A stretch of DNA of 64,000 nucleotides, taken from contig CM062218.1 in NCBI GenBank assembly GCA_031216445.1, positions 10,053,501 to 10,117,500 on the forward strand, read 5' to 3'. Below, in pieces: positions 12,526 through 25,540 of the stretch (positions within the stretch are counted from its first letter, which is position 1; each line of letters starts with the position of its first letter). This DNA is from Lateolabrax maculatus (taxonomy: Eukaryota > Chordata > Actinopteri > Acropomatiformes > Lateolabracidae). The position numbers were made by a program, and so were the translations under genes. The notes beneath the pieces were generated by a model. That model was given only the letters and a program-made list of their open reading frames with translations. It made no database searches and was not told the DNA's origin.

Positions 12526-14035
12526 TTTTTCGTATAGTGATTGAAAGTAAGGAGAAAATACCACCAAGAACTCTGTGTTCCTCACTCTGTCGTTTCAAAC
12601 AGCTAGCTTGCTTATAATAACTCGCTGTCTGCTGTCAGCCGTTGCAAAAAAGAGTTTAAGCAGAGTCGTGACTGATTTTTGCAAGACTAAACAGGAATAA
12701 ATATGAGCGGTAAAGTGAGAATGTCAAAGTACTTCCTTTGGTTTTTCCTGATTAACTGCATGAATTAAGAATGAGTCATTTTGAGATGAGAATTTACAGA
12801 AAGCACTATTGTCCTAATGTGAGTGTATCTGAGAGACATGTTAGGGGTGTGTGTGGATTTGTAATGTGTTAGGTTTAGATGAAGACAAGATGAATATGTA
12901 TGCATGTGTCTTCCTGAATACACCTGTGGGTCTTTGTGTGTGTGTCAGCCAGCTGTAGACTTGAAGAGGAGACAGTGGGTTGTTTTGTGCTGTTACCAGG
13001 GTTACACCAATACTGGCCCCTGGAGTTTTCAGAAAGGGTTGCGAAAAGTCACCACACAATGCCCAGAGAAAAATAAATTGCTTTCCATCTCAGATTCTTC
13101 CCCTGTGTCTCTGCCGGAATACCTGCTAGTCTGCCCGTCCATCTGTCTTCACAGTGTCTCACATTTTTCTCAAAGTGGTAACTTTTTACATTGGAAGTGG
13201 CAAACTTCAGCCCTTAATGTGAGAGCAATTTGAAAAGTGATTCTACTGTCTTTTTTGGAAGTCAACTCATTTCCTACATGAGTCACTGAAAACCCAATTT
13301 GGATGAAGTTGTGTTGAGAGGTTCAGATTTTATAAACCCCCTGAAATAATTAAGAATCAGAATAAAGGCTTTTTAATTGCTCTTGCATGGCTCTGTTTTG
13401 ACTGCTCAGATCGCTGCAGCAGATGCTTTGATACTCTATGTCAGCCAAAGCGTAAGGGAGCATCTTTTAGGTGTAATTTCTTTCATGGTTTTTCTAGCCC
13501 ATATACTACAGAAAGTTGTTTTTGTTTTTGTGTCACTGAAATTAAATCATGAGAGCAACACATCAGTGGTGATTACAGAGAGATTGAGTGAGTTTAAGGG
13601 AGTGAGAGAGATCGTCTGTGTGCCCATCTGTTCGTCTCTGTTTCACTGCGCTGGTGTGTCTGTATGTTTCTGTGCGGGTGCTTGGCTGGCTGTCACTATG
13701 TGTATTTGAGACGTTCTCTCTGTTTCTGTGGATAAATGTGTGTTTTTGTCTGGTGCGCAGCCCTGTGCAACATGTATGACTATCTCAGAGGGACAGCAAG
13801 CTTTCTTTCTTTCACACTTGGTCAACAAAGCAAGACTGTGTGGTGGTGTGTGTGTGTGTGTGTGTTTGCTCGTGTGTACAGTTCATGCATGTGCGTATGG
13901 GGCCACACAACACTATCTCAACCCCAAGGTGACCAAAGAGAAGTGTTTTTAATGGTTACTTCAAATCCTTTTTATTCCTACAGGTACCATATGGACTCAA
14001 CAAGACTAAGCGCCTACAAGCCTGCTACTGCTGTA
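12526..14035. other. Gene-free DNA with a short (TG)n
   Basis: A (TG) run lies at about 13844-13866. The frames of 109, 110 and 105 codons here contain TG-repeat translation (VCVCVC) or mixed composition without motifs. No gene is supported. Confidence 0.5.
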
Positions 14036-14039
14036 CTTT

Positions 14040-14290
14040 CAGTTCAATACTAGCAGCATGTTAGTGTTCACAGTGACAATATTAACATGCCAATGTTGAG
14101 CAGGTACGATATTTACCATGAATTTACCATGCCTGATGATGGCAGCACATGGAAAGTTAAGGGACTACCAGTTTGTACTAAATTTCATGGCAGTCCACAC
14201 AGTAGCTGAGACTTTTCACTCAAAACCACAAATGGGAACCTCAGGATGGAGCTAGACAAAAGATTAAGTTGAGACTTGTCACTGTGTTGG
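14040..14290 (+). repeat. Decayed teleost-type interspersed repeat
   Basis: Sequence words AACATGCCAATGTTGAGCAG, GATATTTACCATG, ACTAAATTTCATGGCAGTCC, GAGACTTTTCACTC and AAAACCACAAATGGGAACC follow, in order, a repeat often seen in fish sequence ('aacatgctaatgtttagcag', 'accaaatttcatggcaatcc', 'aaaaccacaaatgtcaacc'). No terminal repeats or target duplications could be defined. I do not know its formal family name. Confidence 0.55.
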
Positions 14291-16410
14291 AAACTGCACC
14301 AAGCAGTTGAGCAGACCGGTTTTAAAGCAAAATCAGTCATTTACCCCAAACATGTGAGAAAGTAAGACGGCTAAGGATACATTAGGTTCCTTAACAATTG
14401 AGAATAAAAAGGTGAACTAAAATCAGACTGCAGTGATTTCATTTTGGTTGCTTGTGCACATGGCTCTTCCTGTTTGTCATACTGACTAACATATCTCCTT
14501 CAATTTTCTGTTGGCAACAGGGACAGAAAGAAATGTCAAAGTTGACATAGACAACATCACAATGTGCCGGTAAAAATAGAAAGTATGGGCCAACAGTTGC
14601 ATCACAGGAAATCTAAAATACAAAGTTTGAAGGAGAATTTAGGGGATGAGTGTGGATCCTGCTGACGCACTTTTTCCATGTCTATCCACACGGATTTGTA
14701 GGCAACTTTCTACTCGTATGAGAGCTAATAATTTGCTCACAGTTACTGTACATCATTTTCTCCTATTCTGCACCCCCCACCCCACCTCTCTACCCTCCTT
14801 CCCCTCTGGCCCACTGCCTCCTCCAGCTCAAAGTCTGCGTGCGGATTATCGCTGGATGAGCAGTCATACTATGAGAAGTGTAATCCGTCATTAAGAGACA
14901 GAGGAGTTACACAGGATTTAAAGGACACAGAATGACCTGACCTGTGCCTGGACACACTAATATCAAGTTTATGAAGGATGCACATGCAAATGACTAGAAG
15001 AAATAAGTGTGCTCCCATTATTATTTGCCACAATTTACGTCTTAAATCAATGAAAATGGGAGCAAAATCACACCCAAACTATTTTAGGAATCCAGCATCT
15101 CTTGAAATCGTGGCTGCTGTTTTACACCTACATGCTAAACAAGAGATCATGTTTTGGAACATAACATAATCTCTCTGAAATTAGCTTTTCATCTCCATGC
15201 TCTCGTGTATTATATTATTGAGCAATTAATAATCATTCAATGAATATTGCTGCTCTAAGGTTTCTCAAATTGGTTGAAAACTCACACGATGATTGATGAT
15301 GAAAACCTGTTGTACAGTTTCAGAAATACATGGATGTTATCGAGAGTGTGGAATAGAGGGCATGGACACAGCAAGGCCTGAAAACCGATTTTAGCAGATT
15401 CTCTGAGAATGGTGGAGGATTGTGTCAGAAACAAAACCGACCTGTTCAGCTGAAGGCGTGTGCCCGTCGCCCTGTTGTGAATTCAGCTGAGTTGTCCAAG
15501 TTTCCACAACCCTAATTACCAACACTTCAGAATGAGATGTGAACACCTCCTGCTTAATTAAGAACAGCCAAGGAGGATGGTCTTGCTGCAGCAGCTGACA
15601 AAACTCAACACATCATCCTGACACTGTGCATTGCAGCCTGCCTCTCCTCTGCTTTCTCCATTTCCAAGGACGAGGTGCAACTTGTCCATCCTGCTGGGCA
15701 GCTGATTGGCTAGCAGCTGCCCTTCATGAAGGATGAGTAAAAGACCAGGAAGGACTGCACGACCCTGCACAGCCAGGGAACCACCTGTTCCATAAGCTCT
15801 TTTTTGGAGACTGCAGTCATCTTTTAAGTCCAAGGCCACCCACCACTTCCACAGCTTCCTTGACAAAAGCTGTCACACATCAGTCAAATGCAACACTCCC
15901 TGTAGTTGTGACGCATCATTTGATTTTACTGCCTAAATGTTGTTCTTACACACCTACCTCACATTGTATCAACATTGTGTTCTTTAGTCTCAGGAAATAT
16001 GCCAATGCATTTATGATTAATCATATATCATTCAATGTACTCGAACATGTATACACACCGCCACCTTGCACTGTAATGTGAGGCCTCATTTTCCACATAT
16101 ATATACCGTATGTCAGTCAAAACTTGTTATTAGATTACATTAGCTGGTTCTTATCCATTTATTTAGCTGTTTAAATAAATTAATTCTGATGTTTAGTGGT
16201 CTCAGCCACTCAGGGTTGTCAGAACTTTATGTTATATCCAGTCAGACACTTTGTAAGATACATTCTGTACATATAACCTTGAGGAAAATTAGAAAAGAAC
16301 TTGCTTCTTTTTGAAAGTGAAACTTTCTTTCATGATGTGTGAAGGTTGCCTTGGCAAGCAGGTGGATAGACAAAAAGGAATCAAAAATTGTTAACACTAA
16401 CATATTCTTG
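14291..16410. other. Gene-free unique DNA
   Basis: AT-rich apart from a more GC-rich patch at 15546-15870, which carries a 102-codon minus-strand frame without recognised motifs. I considered a decayed repeat or pseudogene there but cannot support one. Confidence 0.45.
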
Positions 16411-16411
16411 G

Positions 16412-16437
16412 ATTCAAATTCAAATTCAAATTCAAAT
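16412..16437. repeat. (ATTCAA)n short tandem repeat
   Basis: Just over four perfect copies of the hexamer ATTCAA. Confidence 0.95.
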
Positions 16438-17548
16438 ATCAGTTTGTTACAAGAGAGCCTGAGAGAATCCTAGTTAGATTTCTTGTCACCAGCAGCCTTA
16501 TCACACTTTTGAATATTGAGGTCATGTGTATAGGCCAGACAAGAGAAGCAAACCATGCATGTCACGCTCTCATTTAAGGGCTACATGTAGAAAATTCCAA
16601 ATTCACACGTAAAAAGGTTGAAAGACTTTCAGAGCAGCATGAAATAGCAGCCCCAAGGTTGTGCCAGTGTTTGAGCTAGTCTGTGACTCTGTGTCTCTAA
16701 GCGTTCGTGATAGTATTGTACATGTGAGTGGTGTCACAGTCTGACCTTTAGAGAAAGGTCAGTCCATTTGGAAGAGGAATAGAAAGACCACGCACAGACA
16801 CACACGATGACTGGTGATATAGATCCACTGAAAACGACAAAACCAGACTTTGTTGACCTTTATCTATCCATATATCTATCTAAGTAAGGAGTTATCTGGG
16901 AACTGATATAATTCATAATACTTGTGTGTTTGTATCTGTGTAGTGTATTTGAACCATCTGCTGATATCATGGCTGTTGCTTTTCTCACCCTTCAACACTT
17001 TTTCTCTCCATGCCTGCTGCTCTGTGCTGTTCTGTTGTGTCTCCATCTTCGCTCTACACATATAGGGAATTAGTGAACGGTCAATAACCTTTCCAAAGAG
17101 ACAGGTTTGACATGCTGACATGAAATTGCGGGATAAAGAGATAACTATCAGTGTATCTGTCTTTCTATATGAACTATGAACTATGAGTCATAGTGTCTCT
17201 TATTGGCTTCAATCTGTGTAAATGCCTGCATATATGTACCAGGGGTTGTGTTAACTGGATATTTTCTGTCATTGATAGATTTCTTTTTAAGAATGACAGA
17301 ATAATCTGAAAGCTGTCCATCATTTTGATGGATCACATTGAGGGCGATCTACCCTAACCTTAAGTAGTTCACATGCAACACTGCCAATCACCACATGTAG
17401 GATCACCCCCCCAGTTCATGGCAAGTTTGCAGATAAATTAGCTATTGTTTATACATGTTTTTTATATTGAAAGAATAATTATAATACAATGTTTATCTAA
17501 AAAAAATGGCATTGAAGTATCCCTTGTTCATAATGGGGTTGGATTGTT
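16438..17548. other. Gene-free unique DNA
   Basis: No gene or repeat recognised. A few TATCTATC words lie near 16860-16880. Confidence 0.5.
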
Positions 17549-17795
17549 CACACACACAAACACACACACACACACACAAAGCCAACAAAGAAACACAGTG
17601 GCACAAATGAAGCTGTGCCCTGTAAGGGATACATAACTGATTCTCATTAACTGACAGAGATGAATCCTTAATTACTGTTATTGTGTTTCTGAATCATAGA
17701 CACACACACACACACACACAAACACAAAGACGTAGGTCATTATGGTCATTTAAGTCATGGATATTGATGTTATGCTAATGAAAATGTTACGTGTG

Positions 17796-17826
<31 letters not shown>
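17549..17826. repeat. Microsatellite cluster: (CA)n, (CA)n, (GT)n-T(n)
   Basis: Three arrays within 280 bases: an interrupted (CA) run at about 17549-17580, a (CA) run at 17701-17720, and (GT)10 at 17791-17810 running straight into a T-run to about 17826. The (GT)n-T(n) junction can look like a pyrimidine-rich 3' splice signal, but no AG-bounded coding segment follows. Confidence 0.9.
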
Positions 17827-17828
<2 letters not shown>

Positions 17829-18225
17829 TAGGCAGAGAAATGGTAATAAGGGATTTATCAATGTCACGGCAGTGAGGACTGTCTTGACATTGAATGTGGA
17901 TTATATTTCTATATTAACAGAGGTGTGGCCAAATCATCTTTTTCTTTCAATAACCAAAGAGTCATTTTACAATATATCTTAGTAGCTGGCAGCCGTTTGT
18001 AGTAAATGTCTCACATGCAGAGTTTTTGAACTGTGAAGATTAGCATTTACTAAATTGATTTGCTTCTGTTTTAACACATATGGTTTTACCCAACCAATTG
18101 TTTTTCAAATGCATGGTGCCAAAGAAGAGAAGAAAGTCTGACAGAGAACTAGAGAGATGGTGTGTTAATTAGATGACTTAACTGGCTAATTAACAAATGA
18201 TGAAGTGTCATGATGCCCCTGGGAG
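17827..18225. other. Gene-free unique DNA
   Basis: Mixed AT-rich sequence with no supported feature. Confidence 0.5.
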
Positions 18226-18256
18226 ACACACACACACACACCCACACACACACACA

Positions 18257-18299
<43 letters not shown>
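18226..18299. repeat. (CA)n microsatellite with CCCA interruptions
   Basis: A CA array of about 74 bases broken twice by extra C residues (near 18241 and 18259). Confidence 0.95.
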
Positions 18300-18304
<5 letters not shown>

Positions 18305-18421
18305 GGAACAGCTGTTGAGGGTCCCCATTGCAATTTGATGAGGCCAAATCTCATGCCCAAGCAAATGCATACCCACATCCACAGTCTTAGCACTGATGCA
18401 TATTCAACCTGACAATTGGAC

Positions 18422-18448
18422 TGTGTGTGTGTGTGTGTGTGTGTGTGT
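18422..18448. repeat. (TG)n microsatellite, inverted relative to the upstream (CA)n
   Basis: A pure (TG)13 run. It is complementary to the CA array 122 bases upstream, so the two can pair as an imperfect stem. Confidence 0.95.
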
Positions 18449-19989
18449 CACACCTGCAGCTTCAACTTCTAGCTTTTTTTCTCTTTTTCTGCATTTGTGT
18501 GTTTGTCTATCTTGGTATCTATATATTTTAGTGTGCGCTCTATTGTCCATCTGAATAAGGATGTGTTCTTAGTGACTTTGCCTTGTAAAATAGAAATGAG
18601 CTCTGATTTATGCAAAGCCACAGTAAGAACATTAAAAGAAAACCAATAAGACTAATGCACCCCAAACCCCAAGGGCTTTGAAAGGAAAATGGCAGAGTTT
18701 CGATACTATTAATGTTGCCCTGATTCTGACGTATTATATCTCTGACCCAGTATACATATCCATTGGTTCTAAGCAGTCAATTCTGTTGTGTTTTTGCATT
18801 GTCCTTTTGAAAGATTATGTGTACAAAGACCATTAGTGACGTACAGTATATACACAAACCCACAAATGGGGCTCTGAAGGCTTTGTCATTCATCTTTGCA
18901 AATACACACATTTGCATTTGCATATATATCAGGATTCAACTATATGGTGGCTGCCCCTATAAAAAGGCAGCAACAAGCTTACTTCTCATCCACCATGTCC
19001 TCTGTGACTAGTGGAGCAGCAGGGTGGCTTGTTAGACAGCTCTGCAAGGAGTCTGATAGCTACACCCCCTGCCATGACTCTGACTCGGCAACATATAACT
19101 TTAAGCCGTCTAACATGTTAGCCTGCAGGAAGCTGCCACTCCCCAGCTATTCCACCTCCAAGGCAGATGGAGCCCAAATATGGGTGTTACTGCGTTTATT
19201 TCTTTTAATACTCAATGACCAAAATCAGGGTTTAAATGAGAAAGATGGAGAACACAAGCGACCACAACAGAGAGAATAATGTGTGTTTGTGGACAGCCTT
19301 CATAGTGGGAGGTGTGGGCTTTTTAGTGCTTACACCGTTTGTCAGTTCTATCTGACTTTCTTTCTGTCTGAGTTTTCGGCCTGATAAGCACCATTACTCT
19401 GTTTGCTGGTCATGGCAGCGGCCTCATCAGTGCAAACACCCACACACAGAGACTGGTCAGCTCTATTTAACTCCATGTACTCATCTAACAGTCAGTATGT
19501 TTTCCAGTGACCCTAGCTTTTCCTGACTTGCAGAGCAGTTTAAAGTCAACAAGCTTTTTTTAATGGGGAAACCAGGTGTAAATAAACAGCTGCATAACAT
19601 TGTCCATGTCTATGCTTATATTCACTTGAAAAACAAATTGCAGGCTGGCACCCACCTGCTTCACAAGCTGAGGTTACACCTTTTTTTTTATCGGCCTTCA
19701 TCATGGTTGCCTTTTCAGAAACCAATTCACCTTTGATATAATGCAGATACAACGGCGTCTTTACAGTAAGAAAAGGATTCGGTAGTTGCATTTAGATCCA
19801 GGATAGATCTGCAGGGTTGATGAGAAACATAAGATATCTGAAATGAGAGAATAAGTGTTTTTTAATCATACAAAAGATCACTTCTATTTCAGCAGGGATA
19901 AATGACTCTGTTACACTGGTGGCTTTACAAAGCAAACATCTGTTACATTGCCCCATTGCAGCTTTTTTTCCCATCCATCCCATTATAAG
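18449..19989. other. Gene-free unique DNA
   Basis: The 127-codon + frame at 18896-19279 has mixed composition but no recognised motif, no evident splice context, and no initiation context beyond a Met. I do not call it. Confidence 0.45.
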
Positions 19990-20720
19990 ACTCTGGTGCC
20001 ACCACACTGCTACCAGGGGAGGAACAGCCAGCTGTGGGATCAGAAAGCTTCCTCAGCTCTTGTTGCTGCCAGTAGATAAGCCCGTAGGGGGATGCAGTGT
20101 AAAGGGCACTTCCGGTACCGCAGCCAATGAATGCTGTCTAGTATCATGATCCTGCCCCTGCTTTCAAGGGACAGTCTGCTCAAACACATCTGCTCACTGC
20201 TTAAGAGGGCCGCCAGCTTTAGAGAAAAAAGAAGTGTCACCGTGAGTGACAATCCTGTCTCAATAAGCCTGTCCTCAAACAGATCTGCTTACCGAGCGGC
20301 AGTGTTAGCTGGATGGTAAGATGATGAGGATAGCTGTGATACAGCCCTGCTCCTCACTCCAGCTGGGGCCAGGGCCCAGCCCTGGTGTCTGTGAACCAGA
20401 GCAGTAAGCTTTACTCCCCTCCAGGCTAATGTATTGGGGATAAAATAGTTTTTTTTGGTTGTTTTTTTTTTTACACCAGGGCTGCAGTCGGCTCCTACTT
20501 GCAAAAGCAGGCTCTGAGCTGAAACACCATTATTGGCAGTGGCCCTCACCCAAACACTGGTGCCCAGAGCCAGTGGAGCTGCTGATTTTAAGCTGGACTT
20601 GTCTTCACCTCAATCAGGCAGCATGCAGAGGGGAAAAGTAACAATACAGGTCCATGGTGAGGGCAGCCTACAAGAGAAGAATAACCTGGTGCTCTTGTGC
20701 TCCTGTCAAAGAAGACATGG
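19990..20720. other. Locally GC-richer stretch, no gene recognised
   Basis: This interval is less AT-rich than its surroundings and has overlapping 60-86-codon frames on both strands. A GTAAGA word ends the + frame at 20131-20319 (after SAYRAAVLAGW), which resembles a splice donor. No convincing acceptor or known domain accompanies it, so it remains unassigned. Confidence 0.3.
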
Positions 20721-21440
20721 AGGGAAAGCAGGTAATAGTAGAGGAAATTGAATTTGGGATTAAATAGTTTATCAGCATTAGTGAACGAGTTAGGAGGAGG
20801 TGCTGCTGCCACTACTAATGTACAGTTAACATTGCCAAGCAGAGACATTTCCTTCTCTGTTTAGTGTTTGAGTTGCAGGTCCATCCAAATACCCAGATTA
20901 TCACTTTAAATTATGTGATATTCTATTCTATCTATTGGTCAAGTATGTGCACTTAGTCATCTACCTGGGATATAATAACATCAGTTATGTGTCAGTTGAT
21001 CAGGTTAAATAAGAGTACTTTAAAATGTGTTACTATAGCAACCTTCAGATGAGCTTATGGGTAATGAAGCTACATATACACAAGTTGTGGGATCATAATT
21101 AGCTCCGTCCCTTGGGGGGAAGGAGGTGGCAGCTTTACACTGCCTGTTTGCTATGTGATCTGCAGACAAGATTTCAGCCACAGCCGCGTCGTAATATCAG
21201 GCTTGTAGCTGATGATCAAGAATTATGGATTCATTTCAAATCAAATAAGTGCTTCAACATTTAAGACTATGCTTCTTTATTTTTAAAAGTGTTTTAAAAT
21301 GGTTAGAAAAGTAATATGTTTGGTTCCAGTCCCTCTTTTATGGTGTCCTCGATAAGTCCACTGCGATTCTTTTTGTCTCTCTCTGTAGAGTAACTATTTT
21401 AAAAGACAAGGGAGGGTGTTATCATTTGGATAAATGTCAA
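20721..21440. other. Gene-free unique DNA
   Basis: No gene or repeat recognised. Confidence 0.5.
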
Positions 21441-21787
21441 ATATTCAGCACTTATGGCCAAATCCCACCCTTCCATCTTCTGTATCTCTCTCCCCCTTCA
21501 TCCCTCTCCATTCTCATTAGCAGTCTCCTCTCTCCTTCCCCACATCACTCCATCCCTCCTCATTTCTTAGTCAGATGGGGCTTTGCAAGGCAGAAGGTCA
21601 CAGAAATGTCTCTCTTACATACACACAATCTCTCTCTCTAGGTCTCTCCCCCTTTTTCTCACACGCGCCTACTCTTTCTGCTCTCCCTCACATGCGAATG
21701 CATACATTAATAAATCTTGTTCTTTGTCCCTCCTTTTCCTCTTTGCCAATAGTCTGACTTCCTCTCTCTCTCTCTCTCTCTCTCTCT
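21441..21787 (+). repeat. Pyrimidine-rich tract ending in (CT)n
   Basis: CT-rich for about 350 bases, ending in a pure (CT) array at about 21762-21787. The overlapping 60-71-codon frames are Ser/Leu-rich translations of this tract. Confidence 0.8.
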
Positions 21788-24692
21788 GAATACAGTACAT
21801 ATATTATTCTTTTTAGTCAGACTCCCTGGGCTGATATGATACAAGAGGTGACAGATTTTGGGTTTTGACCTAAAACTGCAAAGGTTGATTCAAAACCCAG
21901 AGGAGAGAAGCAAGCAACACTTTCATGTAGGACCCTTTAAGCAAGGCACGTCACATCTACAGTAGACTGTAGTAACAAAGTAGGCTACAGCAATCTGATT
22001 TTACAATACACCAAGTCACTATGTCAAATTCTTTCAACTATAACTGCACATTTAAAAGTGTCATCATGATTTATAACAAGCGCATGGCAACAACCTTTGC
22101 ATTTCTTTAATTAATAAGAGGTAGTTGTTGAATAGTAGCACCGGAGGGTAAAAAGTGAACTGGTGGTGTTCTCCTTTCGTTGGTGCTCAAAGGTGGTTAA
22201 TTCCAATGAGACATCAGGACAACTTCACATTGTCATTAAGTTTACGCATTGTTTCTTCATCAAACAACCCAGAAACTAGTGAAAATGAATAAGTGAAGGC
22301 AGGTATTGAGACAGCGGGGGAAATCACCTTTGACAAACTTGACAAGATCCTCCGGTGCTACTCTCTTGATAGTACTGTTAGCAATGTTAGCCAGCCAGAA
22401 GCCAGAGGAAAGACCCCAGCATCCAGCCTTGATCATGTATCCTTGCAAAGTTCCACAACCTGCAAAGGAACTTTATTCGGTGCTGGAAGGAGCAAGACTC
22501 CCAGCTGAATATCCTGTTTATTGCTGTATCTGCCGGCCTTCTGTCTGCACTTGGGTCCCATATCAGCCAATGCCAAGCCTTGTTTATTCATTTATTTACT
22601 ACAAGTTACAGTATTATAGCCCCAGCGTTAAATAAAAGCCTTCAACTAGCCCCAGTAAGAAAAGAAATCTGGTGTTCTATATTTTCTATTAAAGGTATTA
22701 TGATGCTGCATATGATTATTAATGCATTCCATCCATTGTCTTCTAATATAATGTATTGTATAATTTACATTATGTCATAGCCCCGTAAGTCCAGGCTATG
22801 TCACACATTAATGACCTTAAGGTTCCTCTACTAACCATTTTCAATCTCCCAATCCATAACCAGTATTAACCGCCAGGATGGACACATTGACCGACTGCAT
22901 AAAAACACCACTGTAATCTCTTCTAGTCGAGCTCATCAACAGAGTAAAAGTGTAACTATGATATCCAATCTAATTTGGGTAAATCTTCACAGTTTCAATT
23001 ATACTATATAAAAATGTTTAGCATACAAACAACATTTCCTGAAGTATTCGACATGATATTTTCTGGGCTTGAGGTGAAGTGTAACAAGTGGAATCACACC
23101 CATATGGCAGGCGGAGAGAAAGGTAATTGTACTATGGTCCAAAAAACATTTAGAGTGAGTGACATAAAAGAGAGGGAGAAGCAGGCAGAGGTGTATAGCT
23201 CTGTTACACCCACAAAGGACAACAGAGAGGCAGAATCAATAGTCCTACTCTGTGTTTGCACTCACTAAGACATCAACGATGTGACCCCACCATAACCATA
23301 GAGATTAGTTGTCACACAGTTGTCAACTCTACACTCCTTTTGTACAATGATGACTGATTGTGATTCAGTGTGTTTTCGTATGTATGTGTGTGTGTGTGTG
23401 TGTGTTGCATTTCATGCCTTTCTGAAATAGTTTGAGTGGTCAACAGTGATGTTTTTCTTGCCAACTACTCTTTCATCTGAAATTTATATTACACTTTTGG
23501 AGAAATCAAAGGCATGAATCATCATCTTGGGCTCCCACCTTCTGTGCTCAAGAGATAGCTGAGCTCAAATCATGCATTTACATGTTTGTGATGGCACTTG
23601 TGATGGAATTTTCAGACTTCGAGCACTGTATCTTAACCAGTGTGCGATTTGTATAAAACAAAGGCGGAGACATTTTCCTAAATAAAATTTTGATGAAGAA
23701 ATTCATAGTCTGGTAAGCTTGAACAACATCCAATACTTTTTTATTGAACCAACTGTCTCTAACACAGTTATAAGGCCTATATTCTAACATCCAGCAGTAA
23801 GGGTTAGGGCCTTAGCAGGACAGTCTGCTTTTTTTGGCCTCCTCCCTGTGGATCCCTGCTCCACAACTCTCCACACAACCCCACTTCTGGGTTGTCGTCA
23901 ACCAAAGAAAACCTAGTAATGTCATCATGGCTGTTTGTCTCGTCCTCAGTTTTTTGCTGTTTCATAACGGTATTCACTTTCGATAGCCAGCGAACGTCAA
24001 TACTAAGCTAGTTATTATTGCCAACTTTTCAATTTAGTTTGCACAGTTTGCATTTACTCCCTTTACATTTTGGAAGGAAATGTTAACTCCAATGGATATA
24101 TCTGAGAACTGCAGTTACCAGTTAATCTGTATATGAAGCTTTTACGTTAAATATGAAATCAGCTGATAAAGGCGTTATCAATTATAAACGTATGCATGTG
24201 TGGCCATTGCGTGAGTGAGTCTCACGGTCAGTGGGTCAGAGTTGGCAGCCCTGTTTAAAGTAACGGTTAACTTGACAATGGCAGCGACAAACTGTGGAGC
24301 TGGATTTATTGTGTCATACATAACATCTTTTTAAAATAGCTAGAAGGGCTTATCAACATCCAACATCTACTTGCGGGCAGAGGAAATGCATTTAATTTAT
24401 TCTGTATAACCAGAAGCAGGGGAAGAATGTATCACAACCAGGGATAAAAAATGAATGACCACAGAGGGGATATCAAAAGCAGAGGGGGGGGAATCCCCCC
24501 GATCCCCTCTGGCAGTTTGCATCTTGTATGTCACACATACTGTAGGTTGATGCCTGCAATTATAAGAAGATTGTTTGAGCCAAAGCTTTGGAGTGAGTTC
24601 CAGACGCACCTTTTGCAACAATGTTTTTTTAACTTTTTTTCTGTTATGCTGGTGATGCACTGCTCATTATCAAACACTGCTTCTGCTGCTGC
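21788..24692. other. Gene-free DNA with a short (TG)n
   Basis: A (TG) run at about 23385-23405. The rest is unique AT-rich sequence. Frames of 71-109 codons near 22290-22640 show no known motif. GTTGGCAGCCCTG near 24241 resembles a hAT terminal repeat, but no partner end was found. Confidence 0.45.
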
Positions 24693-24700
24693 TCATATAG

Positions 24701-25532
24701 TAGGGGTGTAATGGTGTACGTTTTCATACCGAAAATTTTCGGTATGGAACACGCGTGTACTGAATTAATGCAGTTATTAAACAACAGCAAGTTTTTGTGT
24801 GCAGAACTTTATTTAAAATCTCAGCCACAACTCTGCACTCGCGCACACGCCACAGAGAGATTGCAGGTAATTGAGCAGAGCCCAGTAGTACTGACAGTAC
24901 CGCGAATGCAAATAAACGAGAGCTTGAAGAACCTCCAGTATCATTAAAGTCTAATATTTGGGAAAATTATGGGTTAATATTTAACTACATTGACGATGGA
25001 CAAAGACAGGTGGATCTCACGAAAGCTTCATGCCCTTGAGTCGAGTTCTGTGTGCCCGCTGATAATTGGATGCACCTCGCAGGAGCACGCTATCAGACAT
25101 TGTAATGATTTTTATGGCAAGGTGCTGTTTAAAAACGGTTTAATCTTCTTTGTGGATGTTCATCAATGATGAGAAATTATCTGACATTAGCAATATACAA
25201 TTGGTCTGAAATGTATCCGTCAATATTTCTGATGGCGAACTTGTTGGTATCTTTAAATGTGGAAAAATGCCAAACTCAAAGAAAGTTTCAATTTGATTTG
25301 AAGTGTCCTTACTGAGTTTTAAGGGCTGAATGCATTTTTCAGCAGGACTGATAGTGGCTGCCAAGTAATGCATCCCATTTGATTCTCTAGATTATTATTA
25401 TTATTCATAAGAAAGAAATACCCATAGTCTGTTCAGCAAACCACTGTTTAATAAAAAGAAAACTGGGAAAACATACCGAACTGGGACTTCAAAACTGAGG
25501 TACGTACCGAACTGTGTACCATTACACCCCTA
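24701..25532. mobile_element. Non-autonomous hAT DNA transposon with intact target duplication
   Basis: The left end TAGGGGTGTAATGGTGTAC and the right end GTACCATTACACCCCTA are inverted repeats of about 15 bases. They are flanked by the perfect 8-bp direct repeat TCATATAG (24693-24700 and 25533-25540), the target duplication length typical of hAT. The TIR matches the AGGGGTGTAAYGGT ends of fish hAT elements. Just inside the left end, 24725-24746 is a perfect 22-bp palindrome centred on GAAAATTTTC. The right end carries TACGTACCGAACTG-type subterminal words. The element is 832 bp, far too short for a hAT transposase (about 600 residues), and the largest internal frames are 78 codons (+) and 77 codons (-) with no recognised transposase motif. 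It would therefore have moved with a transposase supplied in trans. The perfect target duplication suggests a fairly young or well-preserved insertion. Confidence 0.92.
24725..24746. repeat. Subterminal 22-bp perfect palindrome in the hAT element
   Basis: The sequence equals its own reverse complement over 22 bases, with core ACCGAAAATTTTCGGT. Subterminal inverted motifs often serve as transposase binding sites in hAT elements; that role is inferred here. Confidence 0.85.
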
Positions 25533-25540
25533 TCATATAG

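Noticed and set aside
15558..15866. 102-codon minus frame in a GC-richer patch
   Set aside because: Suspected repeat or pseudogene, but I could not match it to any family with confidence.
24241..24255. GTTGGCAGCCCTG, like a hAT terminal repeat
   Set aside because: No inverted partner (CAGGGCTGCCAAC) or 8-bp duplication found nearby.
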